Assembly: GCF_021462225.1 (NCBI RefSeq) | Contig: NC_061805.1 | Location: forward strand, 2,293,001 to 2,357,000 | Length of the DNA stretch: 64,000 nt | Source: Girardinichthys multiradiatus | Taxonomy: Eukaryota; Chordata; Actinopteri; Cyprinodontiformes; Goodeidae | Direction of reading: 5' to 3' | Shown here: in pieces, positions 23,501-32,500 of the stretch | Position numbering within the stretch: position 1 is the first letter of the stretch | Layout: each line of letters starts with the position of its first letter | Position numbers and translations under genes: made by a program | Notes under the pieces: generated by a model | Told to the model about the DNA's origin: nothing | What the model saw: only the letters and a program-made list of their open reading frames with translations | Database searches by the model: none

Positions 23501-26500
23501 GTACAGTTCAAGTGAGAAACTGACAAGCATTCATCATTGTCATAATTTAAGAATTTATTTGAAATGTTGATTTTTTTTTTTTTTAGGGGGGTGGGGGTAG
23601 GGGGAAGATAACACAGCAATCATTATTAAAATCAAGCATCCTGTGCTCAAGTTCTAAATCATTGTGGATTTTCTCTAATCCATACAGGATTAAAATAATG
23701 CCCAGAGGCTTTAATATATACATACACCCATACTAATACCTTTTGTATATGGTCCTCAGCAAGGCACAGGGTTCAATTTTTGCCCAAATCCCTGAAGTCA
23801 TTCTTAGTGAAAATCTGTGGACTATGCTTCGCAGCTGGGGCCATGGCAGCCAAATATCCAGTCAGAATTATACCAGAAGCTCATTGATGGCTGCAAAAAT
23901 ACTTGTGGTTAAGGTACAACTTCCTAAAGAATATTTACTATTGGGGATGTATGTATTTCAACCAGTATGTATCATTTTGAACACGTGTGTTAGAGAAAAT
24001 CCAAACTATAGTCACATTTGTGCAGGCAACTTCTGTTTATAAAAAGTATTACAGTTGTATGTTGCATGATCTTCTCATCCTTAAAAATAGTTCAAATGGA
24101 TATTGGGTAACCCACAATTCAGTGACCTTGAGGGCCATAATGACTGCATGTAAACTTCTGTCCGAAACTGTAAAATACAGAACAGTGTAACTGTAATCTG
24201 ATTTATATACAGTACAGACCAAAGGTTTGGACACACCTTCTCATTCAAAGAGTTTTCTTTATTTTCATGACTATGAATATTGTAGCTTCACACTGAAGGC
24301 ATCAAAACTATGAATTAACACATGTGGAATTATATACTGAACAAAAAAGTGTGAAACAACTGAAAATATGTCTTATATTCTAGGTTCTTCAAAGTAGCCA
24401 CCTTTTGCTTTGATTACTGCTCCACACACTCTTGGCATTCTGTTGATGAGCTTCAAGAGGTCGTCACCTGAAATGGTTTTCACTTCACAGGTGTGCCCTG
24501 CCAGGTTTAATAAGTGGGATTTCAAGCCTTATAAATGGGGTTGGGACCATCAGTTGTGTTGTGCAGGAGGTGGATACAGTACACAGCTGATAGTCCTACT
24601 GAATAGACTGTTAGAATTTGTATTATGGCAAGAAAAAAGCAGCTAAGTAAAGAAAAACGAGTGGCCATCATTACTTTAAGAAATGAAGGTCAGTCAGTCC
24701 GAACAATTGGGAAAACTTTGAAAGTGTCCCCAAGTGCAGTCGCAAAAACCATTAACCGCTACAAAAAAACGGGCTCACATGAGGACCGCCCCAGGAAAGG
24801 AAGACCAAGAGTCACCTCTGCTGCGGACGATAAGTTCCTCCGAGTCACCAGCCTCAGAAATCGCAGGTTAACAGCAGCTCAGATTAGAGAACAGGTCAAT
24901 GCCACACAGAGTTCTAGCAGCAGACACATCTCTAGAACAATTGTTAAGAGGAGACTGTGTGAATCAGGCCTTCATTGTAAAATAGCTGCTAGGAAACCAC
25001 TGCTGAGGACAGGCAACAAGCAGAAGAGACTTGTTTGGGCTAAAGAACACAAGGAATGGACATTAGACCAGTGGAAATCTGTGCTTCGGTCTGATGAGTC
25101 CAAGTTTGAGATCTTTGGTTCCAACCACTGTGTCTTTGTGCGGCGCAGAGGAGGTGAACGGATGGACTCTAGATGCTTGGTTCCCACCGTGAAGCATGGA
25201 GGAGAAGGTGTGATGGTGTGGGGGTGCTTTGCTGGTGACACTGTTAGGGATTTATTCAAAATTGAAGGCATACTGAACCAGCATGGCTACCACAGCATCT
25301 TGCAGCGGCATGCTATTCCATCCGGTTTGAGTTTAGTTGGACCATCATTTATTTTTCAACAGGACAATGACCCCAAACACACCTCCAGGCTGTGTAAGGG
25401 CTAATTGACCAAGAAGGAGATTGATGGAGTGCTGCGCCAGATGACCTGGCCTCCACAGTCACCGGACCTGAACCCAATCGAGATGGTTTGGGGTGAGCTG
25501 GACCACAGAGTGAAGGCAAAAGGGCCAACAAGTGCTAAGCATCTCTGGGAACTCCTTCAAGACTGTTGGAAAACCATTTCAGGTGACTACCTCTTGAAGC
25601 TCATCAACAGAATGCCAAGAGTGTGCGGAGCAGTAATCAAAGCAAAAGGTGGCTACTTTGAAGAACCTAGAATATAAGACATATTTTCAGTTGTTTCACA
25701 CTTTTTTCTTCAGTATATAATTCCACGTTTTAAGTCATAGTTTTGATGCCTTCATTGTGAAGCTACAATATCCATAGTCATGAAATTAAAGAAAACTCTT
25801 TGAATGAGAAGGTGTGTCCAAACGTTTGGTCTGTACTGTATGTGGTGGCCAGTTTCCCAATATGTTAAAATAATATAGTTGCACCTTTGTCTTTTCCACT
25901 CCCGATTCAGAATATCAGTCATTTACGTTTGGCCATGAGAACACCAGCAGTTATTCCACTGTCAACATTTCAAACAGCCATGGAGAAAACTTCACCGTTT
26001 CCTTTTTAATGCGCTCCCTCAAACACAACGGCTTGCTTCTGCAGTTCTGCCGGCAGGGAAAGTCCTACCTGACAGTCTATCTGAAGGAAAGCACTGTTGC
26101 CATCTACAGTCCTCACACTACTCTGCTGTCAGAAGCTAAACAAGTCACTGATGGGAAGAATCATTTAGTGACCATAAAGATTAAGAATGGCCATGTGGTT
26201 TATCCTAAAGCGGGAAATCATCGAGCTTTAGGCAACGTGAGCATAGAAGCAGGAGATGTGGCATTTGTTGGAGGGCTCCCTGTAGGCAAGAACATGAATG
26301 CCTGGGGTGGAAACTTCAAGGGGTGCCTTCAGGACATTCGGATAGATGACAAAAAAATGATTTTTGGGGATCATCCGGAGGGTTTGGAGGTTTACCAATC
26401 AACCACACAGAACGTGCTTGGAGGATGTCACAGTGACAACACATGCAAGGTAAAGGAGAAATACTGCTGTAGTTTCAAACAATAACCTTTGGCTTACATT

Positions 26501-29500
26501 TTCTGTGGCAAAACTATATTTCAAATTACTTTTTTACATGTGCCCTATGTTAACTCCAGACAATTTAACTGTTTTTGCACTATAATACTGTTGCAGATAA
26601 TATAAATTTTCCACCTGAAATCACTTGGCATGGATTGTTGTGACTTGCAAAGTATTCATAGCCCTTTAACATTTGAATTTTTTTTAGGGTGCAGCCACAA
26701 TTTTCAGTACGTTTTATTGCTATTTTATATACCAGACTGACACAAAGACTTGCCTATTGTGAAGCAGAAAGAAAGTCATACATGGTTATCAAAGGTTTTG
26801 TACAAGTAAACTGCTGAAAAGTGTGGTGTGCTTTTATATTCAGCACCTATGAGTGAGTACTTATTCTATGAAAGTCTGTGAACATAATGTTTTAAGTCTT
26901 GCCAAGATTCTCAATTTGATTTAGTTCTGAACTTTGTATCATTTTAACACATGAACATGCCTGGATTAAACCTGTCCAACTGTGACTCTGGCTACACATA
27001 TAAATAGGGTTGTTGTGCTGCTAGAACCTCCACCCAAGTCGCAAGTCTTTTGCAGCTTCTATCAGGTTTTCTTCCCATCAACTCTAATCAGCTTTTATGT
27101 CCCTGCCCTCAGCATGATACTGTTACCACCATGTTTCACTGTATAAGTAGTGCATTCAGGATGCTGAGCAGTGTTTGTTTTTCACCACAGATATCTTTTT
27201 TATGCGGACTAAAATGTCCAGTTTTGCTGTGAGCACCTTCTTCTTATTGTTGTATTTTTGCCACTCATCCATAAAGGCCAGATGTTTAGAGAGCACTAAT
27301 AATAATTCTCTTATCAACAGTCAGTTTATCAGTTGACCTTTGAATCTCTGCATCTCCAGAGTCACCCTGCACCTCTTGGATGCTTCTCTTGTTTTCTGAC
27401 CTAACCCTGCTTTAAATGTCTCCACAACGTTCTCCCTGTCTGCTGTGTTTCCTGGCCTTCATGATGCAGTTTTTCTCTAATGTTCTTCACCAGTCCTCTA
27501 AACCCTTCACAGAAAAGCTGGAATTGTGATGAACTTACATTACACACAGTTGGTCTAGTTAGTAAATAGGTTACTTCTGAAAGCCATCACAATCAAAAGG
27601 TGCTCAATACAAATGCATGCCACAATTTTCAGATTTTTATTGCAAAACATTTTTGAATTAACAAAGTCAGCGAAACATCCATGAATACTTTTGCATTTTA
27701 AGTTTACCCTATTGACTCTGTTCGAATGTAATAGCCTTTGATCTGCAAGTTATCATTTAATCCTGTGTGCAGCTTTTACTGAGGTGGGATCATCAGGTGG
27801 GAGATTTTACAGCTGATCATTTAATCCCTCAATCTGTGTTCTGTTCACAGGATATTCCCTGTTTAAATAACGGACAATGTCAGGTCACTTGGAATGACTT
27901 CAGGTGTGGGTGTCCCCTTAACTACTCTGGCCGGCTGTGTGAAACACGCCGGTGGTGCATTGACAAACCATGTTTTGAAGGAACAAGCTGTGTGGATCTA
28001 ACAGATGGTTATGAATGTGAGGAGTAATACTTCTCTGTATTAATAAACAGCATGGCTGATTTTGTTAATTAATTCGCATAGAACACATTTGCAGAGATCC
28101 TTTCATAAAAAGGTTTGAACTGACTTGTAACTCGATATTTTCCTACAGGTTTAACGGAAGCTGTTTTTCAGGACAACTCTCTTCAATATGCTGCCAATGG
28201 CTCCCTGCTGAACCCTGTGACCAACATCACCATGGCCATACGGACAAGGGACGAGAATGGAATCTTGTTGCGTTCTGAAGGCAGAGCAGAGGTCTTTTGT
28301 TTGGGTTTATTAAACTCCAGCCTGCTGGTCAAACTGGACAGTGGGCCAGGTGAAGAACTGCTTGCCTTTATGAGTGATAGGACCATCGCAGATGGGGCAT
28401 GGCACCAGATCCAGCTCAGTATGGTCAACCCTCTGTTATCAGTATCTCGTTGGCAGCTCACAGTCGATGGGCAGAGGGCTGGTGGCAGCTTTGGAGTCGG
28501 CAGCAATCTCAACTTCCTGAATAACAGCAAAGTGTGGCTGGCGGAAAACTACACTGGATGTTTACGGGAAGTGAGAATAGGTGGTGTGTACCTGCCTCTC
28601 ATAAAGGTATGGGAGACCCCTCAGCGAAGCTGGTTCTCCAGGATCAGTGGGCATGAGCCAATCATTGGATGTCAAGGTGCACCAGTTTGTGATTCACAGC
28701 CCTGCCTTAACCAGGGTGTTTGTCAGGACCAGTTTAATGAGTTTAACTGCAGCTGCAGCTCTGGATGGGAAGGGGGCTTGTGTGAGAAGGAGATAAATGA
28801 GTGCTCTTCAGCTCCCTGTGTCTATGGTTTCTGTAAAGACCTCATGGCAGACTACAAGTGTGAATGTGAACCTGGATATGAAGGGAAAAACTGTCAGGAT
28901 GAAGTGGATAACTGCCTGGAGTTCAGCTGTGTTAATGGAGGAGTCTGTGAAGAAAATGCTGGAATTCATACATGTTCATGTCCTCCTGGCTACAAAGGCA
29001 CACGTTGCCAGTGAGTACAAACTATTCACCTTTACCTTTAGAATATTTCAGCATATTTACAAAACTAATGGGAAAAAAAGCTACAACATTTTGACTCCTA
29101 CATGTACATGTTGTACTAACCACATACATCCTAATGATTGATTGACGGTTTGAGAACAATCTGGAAGTGAGTTTTTTTCCAAATTCTTCCTATCTCTGTC
29201 CAACCAAGCATGTGGAGGTATGCCGAGCAACCCAGGACAAACTATTGGGGTTTGATTGCTCAATCACTTTTACTTACTAGAGCATCAATCAGCATTACAA
29301 GAGCATTAATGTGCATTACTAGAGCATTAATGTGCATTACTAGAGCATTAATAAACATTACTAGAGCATTAAATCAGCATTACTAGTGCATTAAATCAGC
29401 ATTACTAGATCATTAATCAGTATTTTTACATTCATTGCACTTCTATTCAGGCTTATAGCTTCTTAAAAGCCATGTCTGTAACTGAGAAATATAAATATGT

Positions 29501-32500
29501 ATGAAAGAAAACAAGTATACATTGAGCTACATGCTTCTACACTTTTCTAATTATAATGCAGATCCTAACACTACATTACACTGCGCACACTCAGTGCCAC
29601 TTTATTAGGTATACCCTGCTAGGAGAAGATTAAACTCCCTTTTGCCTGCAGAACTGCCTTAATTCTTAGTGAATTCAACAAGGTGTCTGATACATTCCGT
29701 ACTCGTACTCTTCATCTTCCGCTTTATCAGGGACCGGGTCGTGGGGGCAGCAGACTCAGCAGAGATGCCCAGACGTCCCTCTCCACAGACACCTCCTCCA
29801 GCTCCTCTGGGGGGAGCCCAAGGCGTTCCCAGGCGTGTCCTGGGCCATTCCCTGGGCCTCCTCCCGGTGGGACCTGCCTGGAACACCTCCCTAGGAAGGC
29901 GTCCAGGAGGCATCCTATATAGATGCCCGAGCCACCTCAACTGGCTCCTCTCGATGTGGAGGAGCAACGGCTCTACTCCGAGCCCCTCCCGGATGGTCGA
30001 ACTCCTCACCCTATCTCTAACTGAGTGCTAGGCCACCCTACGGAGGAAGCTAATTTCAGCCGCTTGTATCTGGGATCTCGTTCTCTCAGTCATGACCATA
30101 GGTGAGGGTAGGAATGTAGACCGACCAGTAAATCGAGAGCTTCGCTTTTCGGCTCAGCTCTCTCGTCTCCACAACGGACTGGCACAGCGCCCATATTACT
30201 GCGGCTGCCGCACCGTTTCGTCTGTCGATCTCTCCCTCCATTCTTCCCTCACTTGTGAACAAGACCCCGAGATACTTGAACTCCTCCACTTGAGGCAGGA
30301 ACTCCCCTCCAACCTGAAGAGGACAAGCCACCTTTTTCCGGTCGAGAACCATGGCCTCAGACTTGGAGGAACTGATCCTCATCCTAGCGGCTTCACACTC
30401 GGCTGCGAACCGCCCCAGCGCATGCTGTAGGTCTTGGCTATAGATGGCTAGCAGGACCACATCATCCGCAAAAAGAAAAGACGAAATCCCCAAACCAGAC
30501 CAACTCCGGCCCTTGGCTGCTCCTAGAAATCCTGTCCATGAAAGTTATGAATAGGACCAGTGACAAAGGGGAGCCCTGCCGGAGTCCAACATGCACCGGG
30601 AACAGGTCCAACTTGTGCCGGCAATGCGGACCAAACTCCTGCTCCATTTGTACAGAGACCGGATGGCCCCTAATAAAGGGCTCCCAATTCCATATTCCTG
30701 GAGCACCCACCACAGGGCACCACGATGGACACACTCGAATGCCTTCTCCAGGTCGGCCTGGTCCAGAGGCACTGTCCCCGACCACCACGCATTGTTGAAG
30801 AGGCGTGTCAACCATGACAGCCCTACAACATCAAGAGACTTGAGGATACTCAAGGCGGATCTCCTACACCCCCAAAGCCCTGCCACCGTGGAGCTTTTTA
30901 ACCACCTTGGTGAGTTCAGCCTGGGTGATGAAAGATTCTAACCCCGAGTCCCCACCATCCTGCCATCACGGAGGATTGAGGAGATCCTCGAAGTACTCCT
31001 TCCCCCACCCGATAATGTCCCCAATTGAGATTAGCAGCCTCCCAACCCCCACTGTAAACAGTGTTGGTGAAGCACTGCTTCCCCCTCCTGAGGCGCCAGA
31101 CGGTTCGCCAGAATCACTTTGAGGCCAACCGCTAGTCCTTCCCCATGGCCTCACCGAACTCCTCCCATGCCCGAGTTTTTGCCTCTGCCACAGCCTGGGC
31201 CGCGGCACGCTTGGCCTCACTGTACCCTTCAGCTGCCTCAGGAGTCCCACAAGCCAACCACAGCCAATAGGACTCCTTCTTCAGCTTGACAGCGTCCCTT
31301 ACTGCCGGTGTCCACCACCGGATTCGGGGATTGCTGCCACGACAGGCACCGCAGACCTTACAGCCACAGCTACAGGCAGCAGCATCCACAATAGATGCGT
31401 AGAACATGGTCCACTTGGACTCTATGTCTCCAACATCCCCCGACATCTGGTCAAAGCTCCCCTGAGGGGGGAGTTGAATACATCCCTGGCTGAGGGCTCT
31501 GCCAGACATTCCCAGCAGACCCTCACTATGCGCTTGGGCCTGCCAAGTCTGTCCGGCTTTCTCCTCTTCCAGTGGATCCGACTCACCAACAAGTGGTGAT
31601 CAGTAGACAGCTCTGCCCCTCTCTTCACCCGAGTGTGAATACATACATCAAAATTTTAAAATCTGGTTAGGATTATCAGGCTATATTGAGGAGCTTTTTG
31701 CTGCATTGCGGGTCAAATACCAGTCAGGATCTTTCTGTGTGGAGTTGTATCCACAGGTCCTCTTCTTGTACTCTAGCTTTCTCTTACAGCGCAAAAACAT
31801 GCATGCAAGGTAAATGTTCCCCTCTGAATTACCCATAAATATGAATTTGTGTTCATGGTCTCTCCATGATGGACTGTGATGGACGCGTGACCTGTTTGTG
31901 GTCTACAGAGTAAACATTTTTTTCAAGATTTTCTGATTTTATCCAACTGTCAATTTTATCCAATTGTCAGTGAAAGAAAAGTGTTGCCATTATTAAAGTA
32001 TCAAAGGAAGTAAATTGTGTGTTTGTGTGTTTCTAATAGATGGCGTTTCCCTCCAGTAGCTTGTGATGCAAACATGGATTGTCTCAATGGTGGGGTTTGC
32101 TTTGCAGGCAACTGTACCTGCAAGCCTGGATACAGCAGCAGCAGGTAAGACCCTGGGTTCTTCATACACTACATGGCTAACTGTGCGTTCAACACTTAGC
32201 AAGGTGTCGTGCTGATGTATGTCTGGTTTAGGAGCATATGTCTGTGTTTTCTCCCATCTTGTCAGTCAGCATTTTGCTAAAACCCTTCTGATGTGTTTCA
32301 GGTGCGAGACGGAAGTAGATGAGTGTGAGTCTAGTCCCTGTCAAAATGGAGCCACCTGTCTGAACCGACTCAACCACTTCCAGTGTGTTTGTGTCCCAGG
32401 CTTCAGTGGCAAACTGTGTGAAAGCAATGTAAGTTGAGCACATTCTGCAGGTTGAGGTACTTTAACGACACATGTTTAGGATTTTAAGTTTAAAAGTTTC

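Noticed and set aside
32060..32144. Exon starting after CCTCCAG
   Set aside because: With the phase-2 end of the previous exon this start gives a stop after two codons. The acceptor 20 bases earlier keeps the frame.
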